Source: Nitrospira sp. KM1 (GTDB lineage: Bacteria; Nitrospirota; Nitrospiria; Nitrospirales; Nitrospiraceae). Taken from it: a DNA stretch of 64,000 nucleotides. A program made the position numbers and the translations under genes. Below the pieces are notes generated by a model, which saw nothing but the letters and a program-made list of their open reading frames with translations, ran no database searches and was not told the origin of the DNA. Shown one piece after another: positions 6,769 through 16,080 of the stretch. The stretch spans positions 3,658,001 through 3,722,000 of the forward strand of contig NZ_AP022671.1 of NCBI RefSeq assembly GCF_011405515.1. The letters are read 5' to 3'. Positions within the stretch are counted from its first letter, which is position 1; each line of letters begins with the position of its first letter.

Positions 6769-8646
6769 ATGTCGCAGCGATGGGCACTGGATATTGGAGC
6801 GAATCAGGTAGGGGATAACGCGACGCGATTCCGGGTCTGGGCTCCGAAAGCCAATAGGGTCGCGGTCAAGATTGAAGCAGATCATCGGCAGGTCGTTCCC
6901 ATGACCGCCGACGGACAGGGACATCACGAGGCGCTCGTCCAGGGAGTGACGACCGGCTCGCGGTACCGATATGTTCTCGACGGTTCGCTCGAACGGCCCG
7001 ATCCCGTATCGCGGTTCCAGCCGGACGGAGTCCATGGCACGTCGATGGTCGTCGATCCTGGAGAGTTTCCCTGGACCGATCGCGAGTGGAGAGGGCTCTC
7101 ACTCAAAGAACTCATCATGTATGAGCTGCATGTCGGCACGTTCACGAAGGAAGGGACCTTCGACGCCGTCATTCCTCATCTTCCCTACTTGAAAAACACG
7201 GTAGGCATCACGGCCATCGAACTCATGCCGGTTGCACAGTTTCCCGGAGGGCGAAACTGGGGGTATGACGGAGCCTTTCCGTTCGCACCGCAATCCACCT
7301 ATGGAGGACCGGAAGGGCTGAGGCGTCTGGTGAATGCCTGCCATGCGGAGGGAATGGCCGTCATTCTGGACGTGGTCTACAACCATATGGGACCGGAAGG
7401 AAATTATCTGGGAGACTTCGGGCCCTATTTTACCGACCGCTATCGGACGCCATGGGGTTCGGCCATCAACTACGACGGACCGGACAGCGACCCCGTCCGG
7501 CATTATGTGGTGAGTAACGCCGTCTACTGGGTGACCGAGTATCGAATCGACGGGCTCAGGCTCGATGCCGTGCATGGAATCTATGACTTCAGCGCCAGAC
7601 ATGTCTTGAGAGACATCGCTTCGGCAGTGCATGTTCAAGCCAAGGCGTTGAACCGGCAGATCGTGGTCATCGCTGAAAGCGATTTGAACGATACCCGGGT
7701 CATTGATGCGCCGTCGGCCGGTGGTTTCGGACTCGACGGGCAATGGAACGATGATTTCCATCACTCTCTGCGCGTCGTCCTTACGGGTGAACAGAAGGGG
7801 TATTACAGCGACTTTCAGGGATTGCATGATCTGTCGACGGCCGTGCAGAACGGATACGTCTATAACGGCAAATATTCCCCGCACCGGCGCCGCCGTCACG
7901 GGAATTCATCCACCCATTGCCGGCCGGCGCAATTCGTCGTCTTCGCGCAGAATCACGATCAGATCGGTAACCGTGCCGAAGGCGATCGTTTAAGCGCACG
8001 GATCCCGAGCGAGGCATTGAAAGTGTCGCTGGCGCTGACCCTGCTCTCGCCTCAGATTCCGATGCTGTTCATGGGCGAGGAGTACGGGGAAACAGCCCCT
8101 TTCCAATACTTCATCGAACACAGTGATCCGGAATTGATCGAAGCAGTCCGGCGGGGACGGCGACGGGAGTTTGCGCTGTTCGGATGGGATCCGGACCAAA
8201 TTCCAGACCCGCAGGCACCCAGTACGTTCGAACGGTCCCGCGTGAATCGGAGTGGTTTGGACGCCGTCAAGCATGGCCTCTTGCGATGGACGCATGCGCT
8301 CATTGAAGCCAGGAAGGCCCATCCGGTCCTTGCCGCCGGTGAATCGGCCACCCCGCTCCATTCAGTGCGCGCCATGGAAGAGGAGAGGGTATTGATCGTG
8401 CACCGGTGGGCCGAGTCCGAACGTCATGCCGTGCTGATTTTCGGCTTCAATGCCGCTCCCGTCGCGATCACGATCGACAAGCCCGAGGGACCCTGGCATC
8501 TGCTGCTGGATTCCAATTCGAGGGAATTCGGGGCGGACGAGCAAGGCCGCCCTGCGCCGGAGTTGAGCGTCACCTCGGGTGGCACATCACTCACACTTTC
8601 CCCCTCTACCGTTCTGGTGTATATCTCGCCTGATCCCCGCATGTGA
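6769..8646 (+). CDS. treZ: malto-oligosyltrehalose trehalohydrolase TreZ
   Basis: A 625-aa GH13 enzyme that cleaves maltooligosyl-trehalose to free trehalose. The ATG at 6769 has AAAGGA at 6755-6760. An N-terminal CBM48-like domain (about 17-95) precedes the barrel. Catalytic residues in view are Asp266 in DGLRLDAVHGIYD, Glu303 in VIAESDLND and Asp397 in FAQNHDQIGN. The family-typical segments GGRNWGYDG (160-168) and MGEEYGE are present. It is followed by mscS, a 52-aa ORF and treY on the same strand, suggesting one transcript. Confidence 0.95.
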   Translation: MSQRWALDIGANQVGDNATRFRVWAPKANRVAVKIEADHRQVVPMTADGQGHHEALVQGVTTGSRYRYVLDGSLERPDPVSRFQPDGVHGTSMVVDPGEFPWTDREWRGLSLKELIMYELHVGTFTKEGTFDAVIPHLPYLKNTVGITAIELMPVAQFPGGRNWGYDGAFPFAPQSTYGGPEGLRRLVNACHAEGMAVILDVVYNHMGPEGNYLGDFGPYFTDRYRTPWGSAINYDGPDSDPVRHYVVSNAVYWVTEYRIDGLRLDAVHGIYDFSARHVLRDIASAVHVQAKALNRQIVVIAESDLNDTRVIDAPSAGGFGLDGQWNDDFHHSLRVVLTGEQKGYYSDFQGLHDLSTAVQNGYVYNGKYSPHRRRRHGNSSTHCRPAQFVVFAQNHDQIGNRAEGDRLSARIPSEALKVSLALTLLSPQIPMLFMGEEYGETAPFQYFIEHSDPELIEAVRRGRRREFALFGWDPDQIPDPQAPSTFERSRVNRSGLDAVKHGLLRWTHALIEARKAHPVLAAGESATPLHSVRAMEEERVLIVHRWAESERHAVLIFGFNAAPVAITIDKPEGPWHLLLDSNSREFGADEQGRPAPELSVTSGGTSLTLSPSTVLVYISPDPRM

Positions 8647-8713
8647 ATGGATTACGAGCGTTCTGCCATGCCCTGTCGACGCCCGTCTGTATCGTTTACC
8701 GAGGAGGTTGATC

Positions 8714-9628
8714 ATGTCCCCGATGTATCTCGCGCGGTTCTTTGACCGGTCGTTCGATTGGATTTCGACATCAGGATTGAGGATCCTGCTTATCTCCACT
8801 GCCATCGCCGTTTTTCTCGTCATCGTGAAGCGGTTATTGATGCGATTTCGCCGCCTCTATGAGGGAACGCTCTCCGCTCCCGCACAGATCAAACGGGCCG
8901 ACACGCTGTCGCAAGTGATCCGCGACGTGGCGAGGGTTGTGATCCTTGTCGTCGGAGGCATGATGATTCTGTCGGAAGTCGGCATCGATTTGAAGCCTCT
9001 GCTGGCCGCCGCCGGACTCGGCGGGTTGGCGATAGGCTTTGGCGCACAGAGCCTCGTCAAAGACGTCATCTCGGGGTTTTTTATCCTGCTCGAGGATTCG
9101 GTTCAAATCGGAGACGCCGTCGAGATCGCCGGTGTCAGCGGAGTCGTAGAGGAAGTCAATCTCAGGACGATCACGTTGCGGGACGGTGCTGGGAGCGTCT
9201 ACGTGGTTCCGAACGGAAGCATCGACAAGGTCAAGAACATGACCAAATCGTATTGTTACTACCTCCTCGACATCAATGTCTCCTATCGTGAAAATGTCGA
9301 TGAGGTGATGGCGGTCGTGCGGGCCCTTGGCGAAGAATTGCGCAGCGATCCGGCATTCGGCACAGATATCCTCGAACCGCTGGAGATGTTCGGCGTGGAC
9401 CAATTCACCGATTCTGCGGTGGTGATCAAATGTCGTATCAAGACCACGCCCACACAGCAGTGGCGGGTCGGTCGCGAAATGAACCGGCGGATCAAGAACA
9501 CATTCGACGCGCGCGGCATCGAGATGCCGTTCCCGCATCGCACGATTTACTGGGGTGAACCCAAGCACGGGACTCCTCCTCCAGTCTATGTCGCACAGTG
9601 GCGGGGAGAGCCGGCGGCGTCGACCTGA
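8714..9628 (+). CDS. small-conductance mechanosensitive channel, MscS family
   Basis: A 304-aa protein with GAGGAGG at 8701 before the ATG. There are two hydrophobic helices (about 18-40 and 74-95), then the pore helix AAAGLGGLAIGFGAQSLVKD, whose Gly/Ala packing is diagnostic of TM3. The beta domain follows (GDAVEIAGVSGVVEEVNLRT, VPNGSI) with the C-terminal vestibule ending IEMPFPHRTIYW. The channel opens under membrane tension to release solutes after osmotic downshock. Its place between treZ and treY fits trehalose as a compatible solute. Confidence 0.93.
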   Translation: MSPMYLARFFDRSFDWISTSGLRILLISTAIAVFLVIVKRLLMRFRRLYEGTLSAPAQIKRADTLSQVIRDVARVVILVVGGMMILSEVGIDLKPLLAAAGLGGLAIGFGAQSLVKDVISGFFILLEDSVQIGDAVEIAGVSGVVEEVNLRTITLRDGAGSVYVVPNGSIDKVKNMTKSYCYYLLDINVSYRENVDEVMAVVRALGEELRSDPAFGTDILEPLEMFGVDQFTDSAVVIKCRIKTTPTQQWRVGREMNRRIKNTFDARGIEMPFPHRTIYWGEPKHGTPPPVYVAQWRGEPAAST

Positions 9629-9729
9629 TCGGCGGCCGGACCGAACGAGCGGCCGATTCCATGAGATGGCGATCACGGGGGAGTGGAACAATCCAACGGC
9701 CGGTTGTAGACTCGGCAGAAGGAGGGGCG

Positions 9730-9888
9730 GTGATCAAATATCTGAGGACGCGGGCAAAGCATCGCCGGCCTCGCTGGTGGGGCGGGTGGCAGACCGAGTT
9801 GTCGATTCGTGATTACGTGTGGTGGTGCTGCATCGTCGGATTCGGCCTCTTTACGATTGTCGGCATGTGGTTCATGTTAGCCGGCTAG
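9730..9888 (+). CDS. 52-aa membrane protein between mscS and treY
   Basis: A GTG start at 9730 follows AAGGAGG (9719-9725) with a short spacer. The peptide has a very basic, Trp-rich N-terminus (RTRAKHRRPRWWGGWQTEL) and one hydrophobic helix near the C-terminus (IVGFGLFTIVGMWFMLAG). A longer reading from 9598 would overlap mscS and lacks a better binding site. No family recognised. Its position suggests a role linked to the channel or to trehalose synthesis, which is inference. Confidence 0.55.
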   Translation: MIKYLRTRAKHRRPRWWGGWQTELSIRDYVWWCCIVGFGLFTIVGMWFMLAG

Positions 9889-9933
9889 GATGCGTGACGC
9901 GTCCGTTCCTTCTCGCGTGTGGAAAGGATAGTC

Positions 9934-12834
9934 TTGCAGCGTATCAGCCATCCGCGCATTCCGCTTTCGACCTACCGTCTCCAAATGAACCGTACCTGCA
10001 CGTTCCGTGACGTGACAGCCCGTGTGGCATACTTGCACGCCCTGGGCATTACGGATCTTTACTGCTCGCCCTATTTTGCATCCGTCCCGGGCAGCATGCA
10101 CGGCTATGATGTCGTCGATCCAACCATTTTGAATCCGGAGATCGGGACGGAGGAGGACTACCGCGCGTTGGTCGCGGAGTTGCATCAGCGGGAAATGGGA
10201 CAACTGTTGGACGTCGTCCCCAATCACATGAGCATCGCATTGCAGATCAACCGCTGGTGGCAGGACGTGCTGGAAAACGGTCCCAGTTCCACCTATGCGT
10301 CCTTTTTCGACATCGATTGGGTTCCACTCAAGGCGGAACTTCTCGATAAAGTCTTGCTGCCGATTCTGGGCGATCACTATGGCGTGGTGTTGGAGAACCA
10401 GCAGCTTCAATTGGGATACGAAGAAGGGCACTTCATACTCCGCTACGCGGATCATCATCTTCCGATCGGTCCGAAATCCGCCGCCATGATCCTGTCGTAC
10501 CGCCTGGATCCCTTGAAACAGAAAATCGGAGCGGATCATGCGGATCTTCTCGAACTGGAAAGCATCATCACCGCATTGCGTCATTTGCCGTCGCGCCATG
10601 AACGCTCACCGGAAACGATCGCCGAGCGCTATCGGGAAAAGGAGATCACCAGAAGGCGGCTGAAGGTGCTGACGGGGCAGAGTGAGGCGATCAAGACCTT
10701 CATCGAAGACAACGTCCGCCGGTTCAATGGCATCACCGGCGATCCTCGGAGCTTTGATCTCCTCGATGAACTGCTCAATGCGCAGGCCTACCGGTTGGCC
10801 AATTGGCGGGTGGCCTCCGAAGAAATCAACTACCGCCGGTTTTTCGACATCAACGAGCTGGCCGCGATCCGTATGGAGCACCCTGCCGTCTTTGCGGAAA
10901 CGCATACGCTTCTGCTTCGCCTTGTCAAGGAAGGGGCGGTGACCGGTCTGCGCATCGATCACGTGGATGGACTGTACGATCCTGCCGACTACCTCATCAA
11001 GCTGCAGGAATGGGCGAGAAAGGAATTGACGCCGGACAATCCGGTGGCGCAGCCGCTCTATGTGGTCGTGGAGAAGATTCTGGCCGTCAACGAAGAGCTG
11101 CCCTCCAATTGGCCTGTCTATGGGACAACCGGCTACGAATTCGTCAACTGGACCAATGCGCTGTTTGTCGATCGAACGGCCGAGCGGGCGTTTGACGCCA
11201 TGTATGGGCGGGTGATCGGACGGATCGAACCGTTCGAGGAACTGACGTACCGGTGTAAGCAGCTTATCATGCAGGCCTCGCTGTCGAGCGACCTCAACGT
11301 GCTCGGGCATCAACTCAACGTATTGTCGGAGCGGGACCGCCGTTCTCGCGATTTCACGCTGAACAGCCTGATCCACGCGATCGAAGAAATCATCGCCTGT
11401 TTTCCCGTGTACCGGACGTACATGACCGGTGGCACCGACGGCATTCTCGAACGCGATCGGACATTCGTGTGGCAGGCGGTGGCCAAAGCCAAGCGACGCA
11501 ACCCGGCGGTCAGCGGGCTGGTCTTCGACTTCGTGCGGGATCTGCTGTTGGGCGCATCGAATTTGACGGAGCTCCACCGCGAGGAATGCCTGAGATTCGT
11601 GAAGAAGTTCCAGCAAACGACCAGCCCGGTCACAGCCAAGGGAATCGAGGATACCGCTTTTTATCGATTCCACCGCTTCGTCTCACTGAATGAGGTCGGC
11701 GCGGATCCGCAGCAGTTCGGTATCACCCCGAATCTCGTGCACCAACAGTTCAAGGGACGTCAGGCCAGATGGTCGGCCGCGCTGTCGGCCACGTCGACGC
11801 ACGACACGAAGCGCAGTGAAGACGTCCGTGCCAGGCTCAATGTGCTGTCCGAAGTCCCGAAACGGTGGAATGATCACGTCGTGCGGTGGCGGAAGGCGAA
11901 CCGGCGGTTCAAAAGCGAGGTGCAGGGCGAAACGGCACCGGGTCAAAATGAGGAATATCTTCTGTACCAGACTCTCCTGGGCGCCTGGCCTCTGGAACGG
12001 ATGGATGAAGACGCGTACGCGCAATTCGTCGAACGCATTCAGCGCTACATGATCAAAGCCGTGAAAGAAGCCAAGCAGCTCACCAGCTGGGTCAGTCCCG
12101 ACTCCGAATATGAGGAGGCGTTGGGAACGTTCGTCGGAAAGATTCTGGACCGTTCCGAGTCGAATGCATTCCTCGAGGACTTTCTTCCCTTTCAGGAGGA
12201 GATCGCCCAGTTCGGCCTGTATAACTCCTTGTCGCAAGTGCTGCTGAAGATCGCAGCTCCCGGTGTGCCGGATTTCTATCAAGGCACCGAACTGTGGGAT
12301 TTCAGTCTGGTGGACCCTGACAACCGGCGGCCGGTGGACTATGAGAAGCGAGCCCGTTGGCTGGCGGAGTTGAAAACCGCCTCCGAGTCCACTGCACGCC
12401 GAACGCTCATGGGGGAGTTGGTGGAGCACCGACTGGACGGGCGCATCAAGATGTTCGTGACGGCAGAAGGGTTACGATACCGGAAGGAACATGCCCAGCT
12501 ATTCCAACGCGGCGATTACGTGCCGCTCGAAGGAATCGGCGTCCAGCGCGAGCACATTTTCGCTTTTGCGCGGATATTCGAAGGGGAAGCTTTGGTCGCG
12601 GCTGTGCCGCGTCTCGTCACGTCGATCGTGCCGGCTGCCATGACGCCCCCGCTGGGGGAAAAGATTTGGGCAGACACCCACATCGTCATGCCGGCCTGGA
12701 AGGACGGAACGATATTCCGAAACCGATTCACCGGTGAAGAATTATCAACGGCGAGTCGTGAAGGCAAGCAGGTCATCCCGGCGGGCGGCTTGTTCAACAT
12801 CTTCCCCGTCGCCCTGCTCGAAAAACAATTTTAA
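9934..12834 (+). CDS. treY: malto-oligosyltrehalose synthase TreY
   Basis: A 966-aa GH13 intramolecular transglycosidase that converts the reducing-end alpha-1,4 bond of maltodextrins to the alpha,alpha-1,1 bond of trehalose. The TTG at 9934 has AAAGGA at 9923-9928 and places the family opening IPLSTYRLQMN at residue 9. The alternative GTG at 9919 has no binding site. Catalytic candidates are Asp342 in GLRIDHVDGLYDP, Glu380 in VVEKILAVNEELP and Asp624 in TSTHDTKRSEDVRARL. The late motif GVPDFYQGTELWDFSLVDPD is typical. Length matches long bacterial TreY. Confidence 0.95.
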   Translation: MQRISHPRIPLSTYRLQMNRTCTFRDVTARVAYLHALGITDLYCSPYFASVPGSMHGYDVVDPTILNPEIGTEEDYRALVAELHQREMGQLLDVVPNHMSIALQINRWWQDVLENGPSSTYASFFDIDWVPLKAELLDKVLLPILGDHYGVVLENQQLQLGYEEGHFILRYADHHLPIGPKSAAMILSYRLDPLKQKIGADHADLLELESIITALRHLPSRHERSPETIAERYREKEITRRRLKVLTGQSEAIKTFIEDNVRRFNGITGDPRSFDLLDELLNAQAYRLANWRVASEEINYRRFFDINELAAIRMEHPAVFAETHTLLLRLVKEGAVTGLRIDHVDGLYDPADYLIKLQEWARKELTPDNPVAQPLYVVVEKILAVNEELPSNWPVYGTTGYEFVNWTNALFVDRTAERAFDAMYGRVIGRIEPFEELTYRCKQLIMQASLSSDLNVLGHQLNVLSERDRRSRDFTLNSLIHAIEEIIACFPVYRTYMTGGTDGILERDRTFVWQAVAKAKRRNPAVSGLVFDFVRDLLLGASNLTELHREECLRFVKKFQQTTSPVTAKGIEDTAFYRFHRFVSLNEVGADPQQFGITPNLVHQQFKGRQARWSAALSATSTHDTKRSEDVRARLNVLSEVPKRWNDHVVRWRKANRRFKSEVQGETAPGQNEEYLLYQTLLGAWPLERMDEDAYAQFVERIQRYMIKAVKEAKQLTSWVSPDSEYEEALGTFVGKILDRSESNAFLEDFLPFQEEIAQFGLYNSLSQVLLKIAAPGVPDFYQGTELWDFSLVDPDNRRPVDYEKRARWLAELKTASESTARRTLMGELVEHRLDGRIKMFVTAEGLRYRKEHAQLFQRGDYVPLEGIGVQREHIFAFARIFEGEALVAAVPRLVTSIVPAAMTPPLGEKIWADTHIVMPAWKDGTIFRNRFTGEELSTASREGKQVIPAGGLFNIFPVALLEKQF

Positions 12835-12902
12835 CGGTTGGGATCCCTCTGCCGAATCGGTAATCAGAAATCGTCCAAGGAGAAACGTGGCTGAGGGAGG
12901 AG

Positions 12903-12932
12903 AGAGCCGCCCGCTTGGCGACGGGCGGCTCT
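12903..12932. terminator. GC-rich stem-loop between convergent genes
   Basis: A perfect 11-bp stem (AGAGCCGCCCG 12903-12913 and CGGGCGGCTCT 12922-12932) has an 8-base loop. It lies between the treY stop and the stop of the convergent gene at 12941, so a two-way terminator is likely. A clear T-run is missing on either strand, which lowers confidence in intrinsic termination. Confidence 0.6.
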
Positions 12933-12940
12933 GTGTTCGA

Positions 12941-13864
12941 CTACTGTGCTTTGCGGAGATCGACGACGCTGCCTTCTTCGTTCAATTCCACGACGATGTA
13001 CGATCCTTCCTTGATCGGCTTGGTCTTGACCTCCATGCGCTCAAGCGGGAAAACCTTTTCGCCTTCCGGGGTCTGCAACTTGATTTCCTTTTTGGTCTTC
13101 CCGGCATAGATCAATTTCCCGAAGATGAGGCGATGCGCTCCCTGCGTGTGCTTTGCAGTTCCGTGGTGATCGATGACCATATTCTCTTCATTGATCCAGA
13201 GCGACACCTCGTCTCCAACTGCGGCGTCTTTGGGAGCCGTCTTCGCGCTGATCGTGTATTGTCCCGCCGGCGTCTTCACGAAAATCAGCCCGGATTGAAT
13301 CTTCGCTACCGTCCCGTTGACTTGAAGGATGTGGCCGGGCTTGGTGCGGGGATGGGAACCAATGGTCATCTCGACGGTGAAGCGATGCACATCGATGACT
13401 TTGCCCGCTTCGTTCAATTCGATCGTGACGGGCGTACCTTCCTGAATCGACGAGAGCTGAGAGCGTCCCGTCTGTACATCGAATGCCTTCTCTCCCTCCG
13501 GCGTCCACAGTTTGATCTCCTTCCTGTCTTCGGAGGTATAGGTCAAATTGCCGGAGACGAATCGGTGCGCGTGCGCCTTGTCGCCTTTCCGGTGCACGTC
13601 GATCACGGCATTGTTCTCGTTGACCTGCATATCGACCTCTTCCCCCACCGTAAGATTCTTTGGAGTCAGGGTCGACGCAATCGTCATGGTGCCCCACGAA
13701 GTCTTGACCGTCGTCTGGCCGGACTTCACTTTGGTAACCACTCCGCTCACTCTCAAGTGTGTCGATTTGTGCGCGGCGCTTCCTCCCTCGTCGGCGAACA
13801 CTCCCGGAACCGACCAGTTGAGCATCAGAGCGATGGATCCGAGAACCAGTAACTTACGCATCAT
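12941..13864 (-). CDS. periplasmic protein made of two homologous halves
   Basis: A 307-aa exported protein (signal peptide to about residue 24, cleaved near VFADEG). AAAGGAGA precedes the ATG at 13864. The mature chain is an internal duplication. Half one runs VSGVVTKVKSGQTTVKT, VGEEVDMQVNENNAVIDVHR, KEIKLWTPEGEKAFDVQ and VTIELNEAGKVIDVHR. Half two runs VNGTVAKIQSGLIFVKTPAG, VGDEVSLWINEENMVIDHHG, KEIKLQTPEGEKVFPLE and VVELNEEGSVVDLRK. Each half is about 130 residues and probably holds two small beta-barrels. Function unknown. It is convergent with treY. Confidence 0.75.
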   Translation of the reverse strand: MMRKLLVLGSIALMLNWSVPGVFADEGGSAAHKSTHLRVSGVVTKVKSGQTTVKTSWGTMTIASTLTPKNLTVGEEVDMQVNENNAVIDVHRKGDKAHAHRFVSGNLTYTSEDRKEIKLWTPEGEKAFDVQTGRSQLSSIQEGTPVTIELNEAGKVIDVHRFTVEMTIGSHPRTKPGHILQVNGTVAKIQSGLIFVKTPAGQYTISAKTAPKDAAVGDEVSLWINEENMVIDHHGTAKHTQGAHRLIFGKLIYAGKTKKEIKLQTPEGEKVFPLERMEVKTKPIKEGSYIVVELNEEGSVVDLRKAQ

Positions 13865-14125
13865 GCAATCTCCTTTGCGACGAGTGACCATACACTTCTG
13901 CATCGGGAAGGAGACATATAGTTAAAACCACAGAGAAAAGCAACCAGGCCGTTTGCGGGAATGCAGGCACCCCGCGCTTCTCAATGGGTGAACCCTCGGC
14001 AGGTCCTAGTGACGAGAAAAGAGTCTCTTGTGTAAGGGCAGTTCGGTTGGCATACTCAAATTCATCACACAAATGAAAATTTCGGCAGGATGGGATGATC
14101 ATCCTGTCGCAACGGGAGGGAGCCC

Positions 14126-14566
14126 ATGAGCTATGGAAAGACCGATGTGAAGGCGACGGGGGAGGCATTTCTCGGCGAGGTGGCGAGCGTCATTGCCGGA
14201 TTGAGGGCCGCGACGCAGGTCATGCGTGAACGGACACGATATGGGGGCAGAATGCCGGTTATTGAGGAACGAGATACTTCCGCCACGGCACTGGTGGCCC
14301 TGTTGAGCGGCGCGGCCGTTGGAGCAGTGGCGGCCTTATTGTTGGCCCCGCAGTCCGGAGAGAGATCCCGCAACCAGCTTCGTCGATACGCCAGGCGGGC
14401 GCAAAGAAACATTCGGGACATGGCGGATCGGGCTGGGGACGCATTTGATGAGATGCTGGAAGACGGCAAGCAATACGTTGAGTCCAAGAAAGCCGTCTTG
14501 CGCGAAAGTATCGACAGCGGGCTCGAATCCGTGCAGCACGAACGGGGACGGTCTCGTCAGGAATAG
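14126..14566 (+). CDS. YtxH-domain protein
   Basis: A 146-aa protein with GGGAGGGAG before the ATG. A glycine/alanine-rich helix (LVALLSGAAVGAVAALLLAP, about residues 55-74) is followed by QSGERSRNQLRRYARRAQ and an amphipathic, charged region, the layout of YtxH proteins. These are membrane-anchored general-stress proteins without known enzyme activity. The first 50 residues are atypical and probably cytoplasmic. It has no obvious operon partner. Confidence 0.75.
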   Translation: MSYGKTDVKATGEAFLGEVASVIAGLRAATQVMRERTRYGGRMPVIEERDTSATALVALLSGAAVGAVAALLLAPQSGERSRNQLRRYARRAQRNIRDMADRAGDAFDEMLEDGKQYVESKKAVLRESIDSGLESVQHERGRSRQE

Positions 14567-14681
14567 GTCATCAGTTCGACATTGCAGAGGCTCAGGGCTT
14601 CCCTTTCGATCGCCGGATGCGGTCCGGTGGCAGGTGTCGGAGGATGGTCCCTGTGGAGAGGGGCTCTCCTTGCCGATGACG

Positions 14682-15563
14682 TCATTGATATGCGATCTCG
14701 CGCTCGACCTGTTCCACGTCATCCTCAATCGGCTGTCCGTTCGCATCGACAGGATTCAGGACGCGCCTGATGGTGCGTGTGGTCCAGTTGCCGCGTAAGT
14801 CATAGTCGTACGAGATCAGCTCCGTTTTGTTGAGGGAAGGATTCTCAGCGTCTTTCTGCGTGATCTCAGCGGCAAGTCCTCTCTCATCGTACCGAATTCG
14901 CATGGTGCGCACTTCACCGCCACTCGGTGGACCTGACCGAACCGTCACGACCCGTCCGGCAGTATCGTACTCATAAGACGATGCGGCGAAGGGAAGCCCA
15001 TTTCGTTCAGTCATGGTTCGTGCCAGCGTTCCGTCGGCTGCATAAGAAAAATAGCGCCGTAAAAGACGCCGACTTTCAAATCGGGTCTCTTCGACCAGCC
15101 GTCCGATCGAGTCATAGGCGTAGAGCACGAGGGAGGAAAACGTGCGGCAGGCATGGTAGGCCGCCTCGGCCGCAGTACGCCCCTCTTTGCTGTATGACAG
15201 AAGTCTGATCGGGACCGGTCCGAGATCGGGATCCGTCAGCCACTCTCCCAACAGTCGGCCCGTTCTTTCATACCGATACACATAGCGTTCGGGCGGGTCG
15301 TCCGGGGCACCATGGCGATTCCAGACCGACCGGCTCGTCACGGTCCCTGAGTCTGAATAACTCAATGACGCGCGCACATCCGCGGCGGTGATCGTGAGCA
15401 TCTGTGCGGGTCCTGAGATGCCTTCCACGTTCAAGCCGGGAACCGCGGGAAGAAAATCGGTGGCAGAATTCGCAAAGATCTCCGTTGGGTTGCAGAGCCA
15501 CCCCAACATGAGCAGGAACATGAGCAAGACGGCAAGGGGTGACCGGTTTTGGAAAAGTTTCAT
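14682..15563 (-). CDS. exported YD/RHS-repeat-like protein
   Basis: A 293-aa protein with a signal peptide (residues 1-31, ending EIFANS). The body has degenerate YD-type repeats: YVYRYERTGRLLGEWL, LYAYDSIGRLVEETRFES, SYEYDTAGRVVTVRSG, IRYDERGLAAEITQKD and SYDYDLRGNWTTRTI. These Y-D-x-x-G-R units form shell-like beta structures in RHS proteins, but here there is no RHS core or toxin tail, so it is a short stand-alone member. The ATG overlaps the stop of the upstream membrane-protein gene by four bases (ATGA), indicating coupling. Confidence 0.72.
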   Translation of the reverse strand: MKLFQNRSPLAVLLMFLLMLGWLCNPTEIFANSATDFLPAVPGLNVEGISGPAQMLTITAADVRASLSYSDSGTVTSRSVWNRHGAPDDPPERYVYRYERTGRLLGEWLTDPDLGPVPIRLLSYSKEGRTAAEAAYHACRTFSSLVLYAYDSIGRLVEETRFESRRLLRRYFSYAADGTLARTMTERNGLPFAASSYEYDTAGRVVTVRSGPPSGGEVRTMRIRYDERGLAAEITQKDAENPSLNKTELISYDYDLRGNWTTRTIRRVLNPVDANGQPIEDDVEQVEREIAYQ

Positions 15564-16027
15564 GCTCGGCCGCCGTTCAGACGCTGATTGGAGAAGTGCA
15601 GCAATAGGGCGATGGCGATACCAGTCATCGCACCGATGAGATAGCTTAACAGCCGGACAGGAAACCATAGCAAGGCGGCAACCGCCTCCAGGGTGGGAAG
15701 TCGTAGCGACTTGAGAAATAAATCCCATCCATTGGCTTGCGCCAGCGGATGAAGCAGCAATGCGGCCAGGCCGGACAGATACCCGAGACCGGTACCCCAG
15801 GCGGCCATTGCGAGAAAGGAGCGAGGTCTTTTAAGATACCGTCGTGCAATCCATACGGCGCAGGGTAAGAAAAGTAGGACGAAGAACACTTGGTAGGCAA
15901 CCACGAACGATCCTCGGAGCCAGAAGCCGGTCCACTCGTGCAACGGTGTGATATATGCGATGGCATGGCTGATTGCCAGTGAAAGACTTCCTGTCACCCA
16001 CGCTCGTCGAACCTGCCTTGTTTCCAT
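15560..16027 (-). CDS. integral membrane protein of unknown function
   Basis: A 155-aa protein. Start METRQVRRAWVTG at 16027 was chosen over an upstream in-frame start that would run into the divergent gene. Four hydrophobic segments are visible (about 11-30, 35-58, 68-90 and 110-142), with an Arg/Lys-rich loop RRYLKRPRS. It overlaps and probably co-expresses the YD-repeat protein. No family recognised. It is divergent from the VTT gene with 53 bases between. Confidence 0.65.
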   Translation of the reverse strand: METRQVRRAWVTGSLSLAISHAIAYITPLHEWTGFWLRGSFVVAYQVFFVLLFLPCAVWIARRYLKRPRSFLAMAAWGTGLGYLSGLAALLLHPLAQANGWDLFLKSLRLPTLEAVAALLWFPVRLLSYLIGAMTGIAIALLLHFSNQRLNGGRA

Positions 16028-16080
16028 GTCACGCCGATGAGACTGTCTCTTGGTTGTTATAGCAGAATCGAAGGCAATGC

